64,000 bases of DNA from Orobanche coerulescens (Eukaryota; Streptophyta; Magnoliopsida; Lamiales; Orobanchaceae), in assembly GCA_033398695.1 (NCBI GenBank), contig CM065806.1, forward strand, positions 43,487,001-43,551,000, read 5' to 3'. Shown piece by piece: positions 1-12,533 of the stretch; position 1 is the stretch's first letter; each line of letters begins with the position of its first letter. Under the pieces are notes generated by a model. The model was given only the letters and a program-made list of their open reading frames with translations, searched no databases and was not told the DNA's origin. Made by a program: the position numbers and the translations under genes.

Positions 1-387
1 GTGTGACTGAATCGAGTATGAGTCGTGTTCGAGTATACTGGTCCCACCACTATACTTATAACTATGCTATCAAGACGTGCACACGTCCTAGCATCAGTTA
101 TACAAGTCTTATTAAAACTTAATGTCCCGTTAAGTTTTATCGACTTGCGAACTAGTTAAGCATTCGAGCTCTAAACACTTCTAGTGCCTATCTCCTTATC
201 TCCATAAGGATTAGAATGTTCACTCTCAAATGCAAGAACTATTATTCTATATACCAAATCACAATGCCAGTGATATACAATAATATAGAAATAATAATTG
301 CCTTATTTAATATAATATTCATAATTACAATATAATTGCTCTCACTCTCTCATCCTCTGAGTGGCATTCGAGGGCATATTCCTAACA
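1..387 (-). repeat. Copia LTR fragment at window edge
   Basis: On the minus strand this begins TGTTAGGAATATGCCCTCGA, the same start as the two Copia-C LTRs. Stretches around 20-120 match 6530-6640 and 14000-14100. The middle (about 180-330) is clearly diverged, so it is a related subfamily. It abuts TRG-1 gag exactly at 387/388, which means a copia element inserted into TRG-1; the rest lies outside the window. Confidence 0.85.
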
Positions 388-948
388 GCGGGAGCCGAGG
401 CGATCGTGTACCGATCTCCTGACTCCGCTGCTGCTGACCTCGACTATTTAGCAAGGCGGAGCCAGACGGCTGGGCTGCCTTCTGGGAGTCGGATATGCCG
501 AGATCCTGGTGATGGACTCGAACTTCGTCGTCTCGTGGCTGGGGCCGGACTACCCCGGTCGCCAAGATGGGTCGCTGCCGAGGCGATCAAAAACCGAGGT
601 GCCCCGGCTGGCGAGCGCCTCTCCTTGCGGATGAGAGCCTCCTGGCGATCGCTCGGCCAGTAACGCCTTGAACTTCCGCTTGGTCTTCCAGCGGATGGCC
701 AAGGGGGTGATAGCGGGAGGCGCGTCGAGAGCACTCCGTCGCTCCTGTAGGACGGCCATGGCCTCGTCGATCTGTTCCGCGGTTCGGAGCTGATCGAGCG
801 AGAGACTTGGGCCGACCCCCAGGGGCGGGATCGAGTGTCTCGGACCGCAGCGGCTACTCTCCGCCATCGGCTGTGGCTCGGATTGAGACGGAACGAGGTG
901 CCTGGCGGGCTGGCCAGCGGCTTTCTTCGACGCAGAGGCGGGAGACAT
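388..948 (-). pseudogene. gag: TRG-1 gag, N-terminal fragment
   Basis: Structural polyprotein of the gag-only family. The ATG is at 946-948 (minus) and the protein starts MSPASASKKAAGQPARH, aligning residue by residue with TRG-2 and TRG-3 gag. The N-terminal region is basic and Ser/Pro/Arg rich, followed by a short helical stretch (FRTAEQIDEAMAVLQE-like). An in-frame TAG at 550-552 replaces the CAG codon of TRG-3, which fits cytosine deamination. The capsid domain is missing because a copia element interrupts the gene at 387. No function remains. Confidence 0.8.
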
Positions 949-1074
949 GATTCTGAAAGCTTTCTCTGAAGAACAGTGAGTGTTTCTTCAGGTATATGCC
1001 CCGGAGAACAGTGTGTGTTCTTCCAGACGCTAGGAATAAAATTGAGGGTTAGATGCCCTCCTTCTAGCGCCAAT

Positions 1075-2148
1075 TGTTGTTGCCCAAAATATTTATCCGA
1101 AGATTAAATACTGCTGAAATGGACGGACAACAAACAAGGTTGCAGGAGCACTTCCGAGAGAATATGAATAAACACAAGATTTGCCGGGTTTGTTAGGCCC
1201 GGGCTTGAATGCTCTCGCGAGATGTTATTAATACAAATATTCGTGGATACAGGTATTAATGTGAGAATCTAAGTACAATTAGTGTAAAAAGACCCTGTTA
1301 ATCCAGCTCTTGAGCGAAGCTTGGTGTTCTTCCTTCTCGGCCGATCGTCTTCTATGTGAGATAGGCTGAGAGAGGAGAATGAACCGAGAGATAGATGTTG
1401 CCAAGAGTAGTAGAAAGCCAAGTTGTGTGTAATGCTTGTAAACTGGGCGAAAACCGAAGCCAGGTCCAAATGCAGGCAGCCCTATATTTATAGGGGCTGA
1501 GGAGCCTTGTCTTCTGGCGGGCGATCGCCTTCCAGCCATTATAATAATGGGGCGATCTTCTTCAAGTCACATGGGCAGTCAGCCTAAAGTTCAAGGCAGC
1601 TGCTGGCAGCCAGCTGTGCGGTCCAATGAGGAGCCAGCACGTGTCCGGAGTCACTGTCACATGCGGTCCTACTAACACCTTTCGGCGGGCCTGTCGGCTG
1701 GTGGGAAGATGCTGACAGGCTATGGTCAACGATCCGTGATATGCGGATCTTGTCTCGGCTCTGCACGTGGGGTCTGTCCTGAGGCTCGGCCTTTGCCGAC
1801 TGGATGACTATCGGCTATGAGCGGCATGAGGCGGTCACCAAAGGTTGGTCGCCAGGGGTCGGCATCGGTCGGTCACCAAGGGTCGTTCGGTAAGTGCCGA
1901 GAGATGATCGTCTGCTAGCCGGTCGCCAGGAGTCGATCGCCAAGTACCGAGAGACGATCGTCTTAGATGTCGATCGCTCGGCACCGGGACTTGTCCTGGG
2001 ACCTTCGGTCGGCCGATCTATCTTGGCTGCCGGGCTAAGGCTAGGTCGCACAGTCGGCTGGTCGCATACGCCTCATTGCCGCTGAATGGCTAGGTCGCCC
2101 GATCTCCGAGGCGATCGCCGGTCGGAGAGTATAATTCTCGACACAACA
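1075..2148 (-). repeat. TRG-1 5' LTR
   Basis: On the plus strand it runs from TGTTGTTGCCC to ...CTCGACACAACA, so the element sense LTR is TGTTGTGTCGAG...GGGCAACAACA. The PBS complement (ending in cgccaat) lies directly at 1057-1074. A TATA-like box on the minus strand is at 1485-1492. The left part of the interval (U5 side) is normal AT/GC; the right part is packed with CGATCG motifs. Confidence 0.88.
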
Positions 2149-3533
2149 CAAGGGTATGATTTTTATCTTCATATTTGTTTTTTTTCGTATATACGTTACT
2201 TGATCGATCCTATTTGGGATTCCATTTTATTTTCCGCTGCGTATTTCGTTTTATTTTCTAATCCCAACAAAGGGTATCGAGCGAGGTCAATGTTTCCGTA
2301 TATACGATTATTTGTGCATTTTGAATGCTTTTGGTTGATGATTATGATTTAGAATCATGTTTGGAATAATCTTAGGTTTTAAATTATTCGTTGTAGCATC
2401 ACGTTTTTGGAAACGGGCCGAAAAACGAAGAAACAGGCGGTGGTGTCGGCACTTCTGCCGTCGCCAGGTTGCCGAGCATGCTCGGCCATGTCTCGCCGTG
2501 AGCCGCGATAGGCGGCCGATGCTGCCCGATCAGACTCGGCCAGCCGCTAAGCATGGCTCGGCCAGCGACCCTCGGGTTTTTGGCCCGATTTTGAATCGGG
2601 CATGGCCGGGCCTAAACCGGATTGTCCGGACTCCGTTTTAAGTTTATATTTCGTTGTAATTATTCCCCAATAAATTTAAATTGGATTTTAATTTGACTAA
2701 ATTAATATTTGGAATATTTTTAGTTAAGGGAAATAAATTAAACGAAAATATTATTTTGGCCGGATTACTTCGAACGAATTAAAATGACGATTATTAGTAT
2801 CAATTGGATTAATACCATTAAAATTGAATAGATTAATTTTATATTGATTAGATTAATATATATTAATTGATTATTTAATTTTAATGCACTTTATATTAAT
2901 TGGATTAATATAGTAGAAATTGAATAGATTAATTTTATAGATTAATTGGATTAATTAATATTAAAATTAATTGTTTAATTTCATTGCCGTTACATGTTGT
3001 ATGAAATCCTTATGTGATGGTGATATAGCTCGTGGACTTAGTTTTTTATTTGTTCGATTCGATTGGGTTGTAAAGGCCGTTTTGAGCCTATTTATATTTA
3101 CTAGAAAAATTTGTATAGGATGCAATTTTTCAATGATGTAATTATTATTTTGGGTATGACGAAGACCGAAGACAACCGACCGAGAAGACGAAGAATCGAA
3201 GACTGTTTTTTTTATTTATTGGGTCATTCGCTTGGCCCAGTACTTAGGAATTAGGTCCATGAGCTATATGTTGGTAGTAACTAGGTTCTTGTTGCTTTTT
3301 CATTTTGAATGATTGACAAACCAACAAACGCGCGTATAAATGAATTAATGTGCAAAGTGTAACATTAATCGCGAAATTCTCCCGACTACAAACACACTAA
3401 GTTATAAAGGTTACGAGGTTTCCTACCCTCCGTCAAACTCATGGAAAATTGAAATCTAAACGGGAATATTATTCTTCCGAGTATGTCGGGGTAATATTTT
3501 TGGGGAAAGTTGATAAATTCCTAGAGTGCATTA
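2149..3533 (+). mobile_element. Copia-B, segment 1 (5' LTR end and leader)
   Basis: Plus-strand copia element of the same family as Copia-C. Positions 2149-2269 are the last part of the 5' LTR (ends ...CTAATCCCAACA), truncated on the left by TRG-1. A degraded PBS (aagggtatcgagc) follows at 2270-2282. Positions 2284-3533 are untranslated leader, the reverse complement of about 11285-12530. An AT-rich stretch at 2800-2980 holds a roughly duplicated unit around aattggattaata. I see no gene here. The element resumes after TRG-2 at 18469. Confidence 0.85.
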
Positions 3534-4655
3534 TGTTGTGTCGAGAATTATACTCTCCGACCGGCGATCGCCTTGGAGATCGGGCGACCTAGCCATTGCC
3601 GAGCAGCCAAGGCAGAACTGCCGACCAGCGATCGAGCGACCTAGTCTTAGCCAAGAAGCCGAGGTAGATCGGCCGACCGAAGGTCCTAGGACAAGTCCCG
3701 GTGCCGAGCGATCGACATCTAAGACGATCGTCTCTCGGTACTTGGCGATCGACTCCTGGCGGCCGACTAGCGGACGATCATCTATCGGCACTTGCCAACC
3801 GACCCTTGGTGACCGACCGATGCCGACCCCTGATGACTTGCCGATCGACCCTTGGTGACCAACCAATGACGATCGCCTCATGCCGCTCGAAGCCGATGAT
3901 CATCCAGTCGGCAAAGGCCGAACATCAGGACAAAGGCCACGTGCAGTGCCAAGACAAGATCCGCATATCACGGATCGTTGACCACAGCCTGTCAGCATCT
4001 TCCCACCAGCCGACAGGCCCGCCGAAAGGTGTCAGTAGGACCGCATGTGACAGTGACTCCGGACGCGTGCTGGCTCCTCATTGGACCGCACAGCTGGCTG
4101 CCAGCAGCTGCCTTGGACTCTAGGCAGACTGCCCATGTGACTTGAAGACGATCGCCCCATTATTATAATGGCTGGAAGGCGATCGCCCGCCAGAAGACAA
4201 GGCTCCTCAGCCCCTATAAATAGAAGGCTCCCTGCACTCGGCCAACTCTCTGGCATTCTCGCATTTCGCACAGCTTCTGTTTTTCGCCCAGTTTACAAGC
4301 ATTACACACAACTTGGCTTTCTCCTACTCTTGGCAACAGCTATCTCTCGGTTCTTTCTTCTCTCGGCCTCTCTCATACAGAAGACGATCGGCAGGGACGA
4401 AGAACACCAAGCTTCGCTCAAGAGCTGGATTAATAGGATCTTTTTACACTCATTGTACTTAGATTCTCACATTAATACTTGTATCAACGAATATTTGTAT
4501 TAATAATATCTCGCTAGAGCATTCAAGCCCGGGCCTAACAAACCCGGCAAATCTTGTGTTATTCACACCCTCTCGGAAGTGCTCCTGCAACCTTGTTTGT
4601 TGTCCGTCCATTCCAGCAGTATTTAATCTTCGGATAAATATATTGGGCAACAACA
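3534..4655 (+). repeat. TRG-2 5' LTR (1122 bp)
   Basis: Starts TGTTGTGTCGAG and ends GGGCAACAACA; the tips TGTTGT/ACAACA form the terminal inverted repeat expected of an LTR. The 5' two thirds (about 3540-4190) hold many perfect palindromes such as GGCGATCGCC and GACGATCGTC. Two near-identical stretches around cgacccttggtgacc (about 3800 and 3848) form a short duplication. Long ORFs in this interval are explained by GC-rich sequence and are not genes. Confidence 0.92.
4215..4222 (+). promoter_or_regulatory. TATA box in TRG-2 5' LTR
   Basis: TATAAATA within cccctataaatagaagg, conserved in the other two TRG-2 LTRs at 16910-16917 and 18028-18035. Its position in the last 40% of the LTR fits a U3/R boundary about 30 bp downstream. 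Confidence 0.7.
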
Positions 4656-4675
4656 ATTGGCGCTAGAGGAAGGGG
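4656..4675 (+). other. TRG-2 primer-binding site
   Basis: attggcgctagaggaaggg follows the LTR end. TGGCGCTAGA begins with TGG, the complement of a tRNA CCA end. The same sequence is next to the LTRs of TRG-1 (1057-1074) and TRG-3 (about 24408-24425). I cannot assign the tRNA. Confidence 0.6.
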
Positions 4676-4783
4676 ATCTAACCCTCAAATTTTTATTCCT
4701 ACCGTCTCGAAGAACACTCACTGTTCTTCGGGACATATACCTGAAGAAACACTCACTGTTCTTCAGAGAAAGCTTTCAGAATC

Positions 4784-5075
4784 ATGTCTTCCGCCTCCGC
4801 GTCGAAGAAAGCCGCTGGCCAGCCCGCCAGACGCCTCGTTCCGTCTCAGTCCGAGCCGCAGCCGATGGTGGGAGGTAGCCGCCGCGGTCCGAGACGCTCG
4901 ATCCCGCCCCTGACGGGCGGCCCAAGCCTCTCGCTCGATCAGTTCCGAACCGCGGAACAGATCGACGAGGCCATGGCCGTCCTACAGGAGCGACGGAGTG
5001 CTCTTGACGTGCCTCCCGCTATCACCCCCTCGGCCATCCGCCGGAAGACCAAGCGGAAGTTCAAGGCGTTACTGG
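4784..5075 (+). pseudogene. gag: TRG-2 gag, N-terminal part (before Copia-C)
   Basis: Starts at ATG 4784 (MSSASASKKAAGQPARR). It runs without a stop to the Copia-C insertion at 5075/5076 and resumes at 14397 in the same frame. Across both parts the gene is 409 codons including the stop, the same length as TRG-3 gag (24296-23067), which confirms the exon-like join and the start. This part is the basic N-terminal region plus a helix. There is no protease, reverse transcriptase or integrase anywhere in the element. Confidence 0.85.
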
Positions 5076-6914
5076 TGTTGGGATTCCGAAAATAAAATGA
5101 AATACGCAGCGGAAATAAATACGAATCCCAAACAGGATCGATCAAGTAACGTATATACGAAAAAAAAATACGAAGATTAAGAATCATACCCTTGAAGCCT
5201 TTGAAATAATTCTTCGTAAAATGATGATGATCACGAACCCCGTCCCGAACACGAAATCCCTTCGTTCCAAGCACCGAAAGTTCGAAGCCTCTACTTCACA
5301 CGCGTCGGAAGTTGCCCGGAAAAATCTACAACACTCCGTTCTATGAAGAACACGGCTATGAAGTGTTGTAGGAATTTATATATCACTTTTTCTTAACTTT
5401 TATATCACCTCCAAGATGAAAAATAGAAAAGAAAAAAATTTCTCCTCCCTCACTTTTGAAGACACGGCTGAACTCCTCTCTCAAAATATGAATATGAGTT
5501 GTATCTTGTTTCATCTCATCATGTGTGTATATATATATATATTATATCTCATATAATAATTATATATCATGTTATAATTATTTTGAGAATAAGAATCTCT
5601 ACAAATAATTAAAACATGACAACACACATGCAAGGTGGTCATGTGAGGGGGCGGCCTACTAGGAAGATTCCTAAAAAACGAGCCGAGCCACTCGGCTCGT
5701 GTACCGGTCGTTCGTCAAACGACTCCGTTTAGTTATCAATGTATTTATATTAATTAATTACTTATATCAAATACAAATATATTTCTCTAAGAAATATAAT
5801 TTATGAATTAAATTAATTACCCGGTAACTTAATTTTAATTCATAAGACCGCTATTTGATTTATCCAATAAATCATAATTAGATATCCAATATCTAATATT
5901 AATAGAGAGATAATAAATTCACATTTATCCGTCAATGCTCCTAATGCGCGACTCCGTAGGTCCGTCTCAGCCGGCATTGGGAGGAACCAATGAGTGCGGG
6001 CAGCACTTAGCGAGCCTAGCGGGCCGCACTGTAAACCCCGACTGAGAACGAATGAAGGGATCATTCTAGAACCATTATGTCGTGAATACTATATACGTAT
6101 AGACCCTTCATCAGATGTCCCGGTCAAGTCTTCGGGTCACGGTAAAGTCAAACCCTACTGTTGACTAAACTCTATACATGTGTTAATGCAAATCAAGACC
6201 AACTGATCAATAGTGTATCTAATACTACTATATCAGAATGCTTTGGCCAAAGACTTATGATCTTATTTTCCATTAACCGTATAGGACATTCGCCTGCTCA
6301 CTAACAGGAGATATAATCCTTTCTTGGCGTACAGTAAAGATCGCTACCGCCCGTATAGTCCGCACTTCGAGGTCGACTCGGCAATTAAGCAAATGAGTCT
6401 AACTACTCTAATGACAAACTAAACGTCACAGGCACATCTTCTCTTTGAACCCTCAAGTCAAAGGTCCACGTATACTATCACAACCTTTCGATTCGTCATT
6501 GACTCTCCGAGAGTGAATACCGTGTGGTGAATCGAGTATGAGTCGTGTTCGAGTATCTTGGTCCCACTAATATACTTATAACTATGCTATCAAGACATGC
6601 ACATGTCCTAGCATTAGTTATACAAGTCTTATTAAAAACTTAATGCCCATTTAAGTTTATTGACTTATGACGATTTACGTAAATAAACTTTAAACACTTC
6701 CAGTGCATTTTCTCTTATCCCATAACGAGAATGGAATGTTCGATTTATTTACATGGACTTCACTTCAATGTTTACCAAGTCAAGAATGCAATTGAAATAC
6801 AATAAACAGTGAATGAATCGAATTGCCTTTTTATTATTTATTATTCCATAATTACAAGTACAATGCCCATACTCTCTCATCCCCTGAGTGGCATTCGAGG
6901 GCATATTCCTAACA
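5076..6914 (-). repeat. Copia-C 3' LTR (1839 bp)
   Basis: On the minus strand it runs from TGTTAGGAATATGCC to ...GGAATCCCAACA. It contains a TA microsatellite (about 5527-5543), a hairpin with arms CGAGCCGAG/CTCGGCTCG near 5680-5700, and a minus-strand TATATAAA at 5375-5382 that could mark U3/R. The interval holds no gene. Confidence 0.92.
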
Positions 6915-6925
6915 ATCTCCCACTT
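6915..6925 (-). other. Copia-C polypurine tract
   Basis: Minus-strand AAGTGGGAGAT directly next to the 3' LTR start, the usual PPT form of plant copia elements. Confidence 0.8.
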
Positions 6926-7099
6926 GCACTCAATGCCACATATCATGGTATCCAATACCCATGTTCTTTAGATGTCTTTCCAAGACAGCCTGAGATAATG
7001 GCTTAGTCAGCGGGTCAGAGACATTGTCTTCCGAGTCTACTCTTTGCAATTAAACATATCCTTTTTCCACCATCTCTCGAACGATGTGGTTCTTTCTCT

Positions 7100-7865
7100 C
7101 TATATGCTTGGTGTTGTGGTGAGCCCTCGGCTCCTTAGCTTGAGCGACAACTCCATCATTATCACAGAATAGTGATATAGGCAACTCCGCATTAGGGACC
7201 ACTTGAAGTTCTTGTATAAACTTCTACATCCAAAATACTTCTTTGCTAGCCTCTGAGGCAGCTTGATACTCTGCTTGGTAGATGGAATCTGCAGTAGCAG
7301 TTTGCTTGGAGCTTCTCCAAGATACTGCTCCTCCATTGAGAGTAAACAAATACCCAGATGTCGACTTAGAGTCGTCATTGTCTCCTTGAAAATCAGAATC
7401 GGTGAATCCAATCACCTTCAGTTCTCCACCACCATAAGTAAGAACTAAATCTCTAGTTCTTCTTAAGTACTTAAGAATGTTCTTTACGGCAGTCCAATGT
7501 TCCCTTCCCGGGTTTGCTTGAAATCGACTTACCATACTCACAGCATAGGCTAAGTCTGGTCTCGTACACAACATAGCGTACATGAGGCTACCCACTGCCG
7601 AGGCATAGGGTACCTTACTCATCTCTCTCTTGTCTTCCTCACTTTGAGGACACATTTTCGTGGTGAGATGAATTCCATGTCGCATGGGAAGGAACCCTCT
7701 TTTAGATTCATCCATCTTGAATCTTCTCAGGATTTTATCGATATAAAGGGCTTGGGAAAGTCCTATCATTCTTCGCGGTCTATCTCTGTAAAGACGGATC
7801 CCTAGAATATAGGAAGCTTCTCCCAAGTCTTTCATGGAGAACGTTTTAGAAAGCCAAGCTTTCAC
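7100..7865 (-). pseudogene. pol: Copia-C pol: RT C-terminus and RNase H
   Basis: The long frame 7865-7224 reads through the palm/thumb end of a copia reverse transcriptase (LGIRLYRDR, YIDKILRRFKM, SLMYAMLCTRPDLAYAV) into RNase H (GFTDSDFQGD, KSTSGYLF, GGAVSWRSSKQ, AEYQAASEA). A frameshift near 7224 moves the remaining RNase H end (CDNDG, HHNTKHIERKNHIVRE) to another frame down to about 7060. RNase H would degrade the RNA strand during reverse transcription in the cytoplasmic particle. The start is arbitrary because this is an internal polyprotein segment. Confidence 0.85.
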
Positions 7866-8790
7866 GGTCTTTGAGCATTGCTATGTTATTTCCTATAAGT
7901 AGAATATCATCTACATATAGTACTAAGAACGCAATGTTGCTCCCATCGACCTTTTGTAAACACACGGTTCCTCCTCATTTAAATGCGAAGTCAAAGTCCT
8001 TAATCGCGTCAAATCGAAGGTTCCAACTCCGAGAAGCTTGCTTCGGACCATAAATGGCTCAAGGCTTACACACTTTATGAATATTAGCTTTGGACACAAA
8101 ACCTTTAGGCTGTTCCATATAGATTTCCTCCTCGAGGTATCCATTTAGAAAAGCCGTTTTGACATCCATTTGCTATATTTGATAATCATAATAGGCAGCA
8201 ATGGCAAGCATCATGCGAATCGATTTTATCATAGCTACGGGCGAGAAGGTATCATGATAATCGATTCCTTCCCTTTGGGTATAACCCTTTGCCACAAGCC
8301 TGGCCTTATAGGCATCAACCTTGCCATCCCCATCAGTCTTTCTCTTATAGATCCATTTATTTCCAATAGTCCTCATGCCAGTTGGAAGATCTACTAGAGT
8401 CCAGACTTGATTGGTATGCATCGAGTCTATCTCAGCTTCCATTGCTTCTTGCCATTTATCGGAGTCTATATCCACTATCGATTGGTCATAGGTGACAGGG
8501 TCGTTTTCACTGCTATCAGGTGTGTCATGGAGACCCAGTTCCTCGACATGTGTATAGCCATACCTCTCAGGTAAGTGAGATACCCTATCAGACCTTCGAA
8601 GTGGAGGTTGTGTTACAATAGGTTCGGTTCTTGATCCCTGATCAGATGTCTCCTTAGGACTTTCATTATGCTCTTCCAAAGAGATATTTCTACCCGAGCC
8701 ACCTTCCTGAATGAATTCATCCTCAAGGAAGTGCGCTTGTAATGCCACAACGACCCTATGGTCTTCTGGCATGTAGAATAGATAACCCAT
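7866..8790 (-). pseudogene. pol: Copia-C pol: reverse transcriptase N-terminal and catalytic part
   Basis: Frame 8790-8173 contains the pre-RT linker and the start of the copia RT domain (WQEAMEAEIDSMHTNQVWTLVDLP, GNKWIYKRK, RLVAKGYTQREGIDYHDTFSPVA). Positions 8170-7866 continue the fingers and palm but with several stops and frameshifts. The YVDD catalytic motif is still readable at 7908-7919. The domain matches the RVT_2 type used by Ty1/copia. It is non-functional as it stands. Confidence 0.83.
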
Positions 8791-9950
8791 CGAGTCCTCT
8801 CGGGTATCCTATGAAACGCCCTTTTATGGACCTCGCTTCGGCTTTGTCCACCTTAGCCTTTTGACATAGTCGGACATCCCCAAATCCTTATGTGATTAAG
8901 GCTTGGTTTCTTACCCTTCCACATCTCATGCGGAGTGATAGGAACAGATTTGGAAGGACATCTATTAAGGATATAGGCAAATGTTAGTAAGGCATACCCG
9001 CACGTAAATAGGTAAATCGGTGTAATTTAACATGGAGCGAACCATGTCCAACAAAGTCCGATTTCTCCTTTCAAACACCATTTAACTGTGGGGTTCTGGA
9101 GGCGTGAATTGTGAAACTATTCCATGTTCCTTAAGGAACTCATCAAACTCGGTGCTCATATATTCGCCACCTCGGTCCGACCAAAGTGCTTTGATATGAC
9201 ATCCAGTTTGTTTTTCAACTAGGGCCTTAAATTCTTTGAATTTAGCAAAGGCTTGATTTATGTTTCATTAAGTACACAATCCCATACCTAGTATGATCAT
9301 CTCGTGAACGTTATGAAATATTGATATCCGTCTCGGCTACTTCTAAAGCACCACAAACATCGGTATGCACCAATCCAAGTTTATCTACACCCTTTCAAAA
9401 GTCCCTATGAAGGGGAACTTAGTCATTTTGCCTCTAAGGCAAGATTCACAAGTTGGATAGGGTTCTACACCCAATGGACTTAAAAGTCAATCTTTCTCCA
9501 TTTTATGAACATTGGTCTTACCAACATGACCAAGTCTAAGGTGCCATTTAAGAGCTTGATTAGTATCTTGCCTACCACGATTCCTAGTTATAGTGTTCAC
9601 TTTGTTTTATTTTGCATGTTCGGATGATATAAACCATTCAACAATGTATTTGTTCCAACCAATTTAATTCGAAAATAAATTTTACAACTGCCATTGCCAA
9701 TGAAGAAACAAAATCCTTTCCGGTCCAAGACTGGAATGGATACAATATATTTATGCCCCTTGGTCAAAACAAGTACTACATCTAAGGTCAAAATAAAACC
9801 GGATTCTAAACCCGTAAGGATTGATCCAATATCGGTTGCCTCGACACTTTGTCCGCTTCCAACAGTTGATCATTATTTCCCGACTTCAAGTTTTCTACTG
9901 CTTCTAGATCCCGATTCATAGTACAAATGTGAGAAGTGGCACCGAACTTA
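8791..9950 (-). pseudogene. pol: Copia-C pol: protease/pre-integrase/integrase, heavily decayed
   Basis: No long frame survives, but short matching pieces occur in the expected order. A pre-integrase strand (IPVLDRKGFCFFIGNG) lies near 9690-9730. The integrase zinc-binding pieces follow: HLRLGH near 9510-9540 and CESCLRGKMTK near 9430-9460. The core motif DRGGEY is near 9163-9180, and ERRNRTL, carrying the catalytic Glu, is near 9055-9075. These lie in several frames with stops. A working enzyme would insert the cDNA into the genome. Confidence 0.72.
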
Positions 9951-10827
9951 ATCCATGAAGGAGAATATACTGAGCGGAACAATTAGTTTCAAAAACAAAA
10001 AGTTCCGCACTGATGCGCCATTAATCTTGGGACAAGTCCTTCGCCAAAGGGCCCACTCACCGCATTCAAGGCATTTGTCCGTAGGTTTTGACCGCCTACC
10101 TTTTGAACCTTTCGGCCTTGCCCTTTCCTTTTGCACCCCTTTCTTGGGTTTGACCGCTCGTAGGTCTTTTTCTTCTTGTTCTTGGACCTCCTAGCCCAAG
10201 AAATCACAAGAGCATCCTCTCTCAGTTTAGTCTTCATGTTAGATCGCGCTGTCACCAGCTTATTCATTAGCCCGGCTAATGTGCATGTAATTTCATTACG
10301 GTTGAAATTCATTATAAATCGCGTGAAAGAGTCGTGAGAGATTGAAGGATGAGATCAATTTGAAGGGATAAATCCATATTAAAGTTGAGCACCTCGAGCC
10401 TCTCAATCATAGAGATCATCTTGAGGACGTGGTCTCCCACTTTCTCCCCTTCTTTCATCCTAGCACTGAACAACTGCTTTGATATCTCATATCTAGAAGT
10501 CCTACTGTGCTCTCCATAAAGTTCGGTCAAGTGTGCGAGAATCTGCCTAGCAGAAGTCATTTTATCGTGCGCTCTCTGCAGCTCATTAGTCATTGAGCCC
10601 ATCATAAAGCCACGGACTAGCACGTCATCCTTGACCCATTTTTCATGGATGTCAATGTCTTCCTGATTACCCCTAGTCCGGATTGGAGTCGGTGGAATGT
10701 CCGCCTCCAAGACGTATCCCAGACACTCCATACTGAGTACAATCATCAGATTCCGCAACCAGTCAACAAAGTTATGGCCAGTTAGGAGATTCTTTTCAAG
10801 TAGTATTGCAAGTGTGTTTTTAGCCAT
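9951..10827 (-). pseudogene. gag: Copia-C gag
   Basis: The preferred start is ATG 10827-10825 (MAKNTLAILLEKNLLTG), because the sequence from there matches Copia-B gag. An upstream in-frame ATG at 10869 exists, but a splice-acceptor-like tctttgcag lies between. The product is a copia capsid of the UBN2/Retrotran_gag_2 type (FVDWLRNLMIVLSME, ARQILAHLTELYGEHSR, DHVLKMISMIERLEVLN). A frameshift near 10312 shifts the C-terminal part. The CCHC knuckle near 10045-10085 reads CLECGEWALWRRTC and has lost its His; Copia-B keeps CLECGELGHWRRTC. Confidence 0.85.
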
Positions 10828-12533
10828 TTTAGAGAGATTCAGTTTCGTTTTCTGCAAAGATTTAGACAAGATTAAATTAGTGACTTGTTTAATTATGACC
10901 GAGTATAGAACTTAAGGGCTTGTATAATTCTTATCTCGGCTCCCACTAATTTTATCGGAATTATACACTCCCATGTTATAATCCGGAAATCATGGTTAGA
11001 TCGACTTCATAGTGGTGATCAAGTTCTTTACAAATTTTAACAGACGCAACCTATCAGGTTTCTTGCCAATTAATTTCTGTAAAGTGGTGTCTAATACCAA
11101 CCCGTCTAACGGATGATTTGATCTTCTTTTACCCCTAGTCTTCATGCCCTCAACCTATCAGGTTTCTTGGCAATCCAGATTATCTAAGTTGTTGACCATC
11201 AACGTCTATCAGTTTGACTATTGAATCTCACCCGGCAACCTATCAGGTTTCTAGGGGCGAAATTTATCACCAACCGAAGGCATCTAATGCACTCAAGAAT
11301 TTTTCAACCTCTACCAAATGTACTACCCCGATAACTCGGAAGCATAGCACACCAGCTCGGGTATCAATTTTCTACGAGTTTGATAGAGGGTAGGAAACCT
11401 CGTAACCTTTTTCAAACTTAGTCTGTTTGTAGTCGGGAGAATTTCGCGATTAGTGTTACACTTTGCACATTAATTCAATTATACGCGCGTTTGTTGGTTT
11501 GTCAATCATTCAAAATGAAAATGTAAAACAAGAACCTAGTTACTACCAACATATAGCTCATGGACCTAATTCCTAAATCTTGGGCCAAGCGAATGACCCA
11601 ATAAAAACAGTCTTCGATTCTTTGTCTTCTCGGTCGGTTGTCTTCGGTCTTCTTCATACCCAAAATAATAATTACATCATTGAAAAATTGCATCCTATAC
11701 AAGTTTTTCTAGTAAATATAAATAGGCTCAAAACGGCCTTTACAACCCAATCGAATCGAATAAATCAAAAAACTAAGTCCACGAGCTATATCACCATCAC
11801 ATAATGATTCCATACAACATGTAATGGCAACGAAATTAAACAATTAATCTTAATATAAATTAATCTAATTAATCTATAAATTAATCTATTCAATTTCTAC
11901 TAAATTAATCCAATTAATATAAAGTGGCATTAAAATTAAATAATCAATTAATATATTAATCCAATCAATATAAAATTAATCTATTCAATTTTAATGGTAT
12001 TAATTCAATTAATACTAATAATCGTCATTTTAATTCGCTCAAGTAATCCGCCAAAATAATATTCTCGTTTAATTTATTTCCTTAACACAAAAATATTCCA
12101 AATATTAATTTAGTCAAACTAAAATCCAATATAAATTTTGGGAAATAATTACAACGAAATATAAACTTAAAATGAGTCCGGATAATCCGGTTTTAGGCTG
12201 ACCGCGCCCGATTCAAAATCGGGCCAAAAACACGAGGATCGCTCGGGCCGAGCCATGCTTAGCGTACTGCCGAGTCCTCGACGGCAGCATCGGCCGCCTC
12301 TCGGAAGTCGCGGCCGAGACATGGCCGAGCATGCTCGCAACACGGGCAGCACCAGGCAAGGTCGCCAAAGACCACCGGCACTTCGCTTCGCTTTTTCGCC
12401 CGTTTCCAAAAACGTGATGCTACAACGAACAATTTAAAATCTATGATTATTCCAAACATGATTCTAAATCATAATCATCATCCAAAAGAATTCAAAATGC
12501 ACAAATAATCGTATATACGAAAACATTGACCTC
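10828..12533 (-). other. Copia-C untranslated leader
   Basis: About 1.7 kb between the PBS and gag with no ORF that I recognise. It contains three copies of a motif whose sense strand is AGAAACCTGATAGGTTG (complement at 11046, 11150 and 11233), an AT-rich stretch (11820-12010) and a GC-rich patch (12180-12400). It aligns in reverse with Copia-B 2284-3533 plus 18474-18900, which helps define both elements. Confidence 0.75.

Larger units (their letters stand above)
388..2148 (-). mobile_element. TRG-1, gag-only LTR retrotransposon, 5' part
   Basis: Minus-strand copy of the TRG family: 5' LTR (1075-2148), PBS side at 1057-1074, then the N-terminal half of gag down to 388, where a copia LTR cuts it. 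The 3' half and 3' LTR are outside the window. Its outer end at 2148 abuts copia LTR sequence (2149 onward), so it inserted into the 5' LTR of Copia-B. Confidence 0.88.

Noticed and set aside
3701..4123. 140-codon ORF in the TRG LTR (repeated at 16396-16818 and near 17515)
   Set aside because: Repeats only because the LTR repeats; it crosses the TATA-proximal region and has a low-complexity Arg/Ser/Pro make-up.
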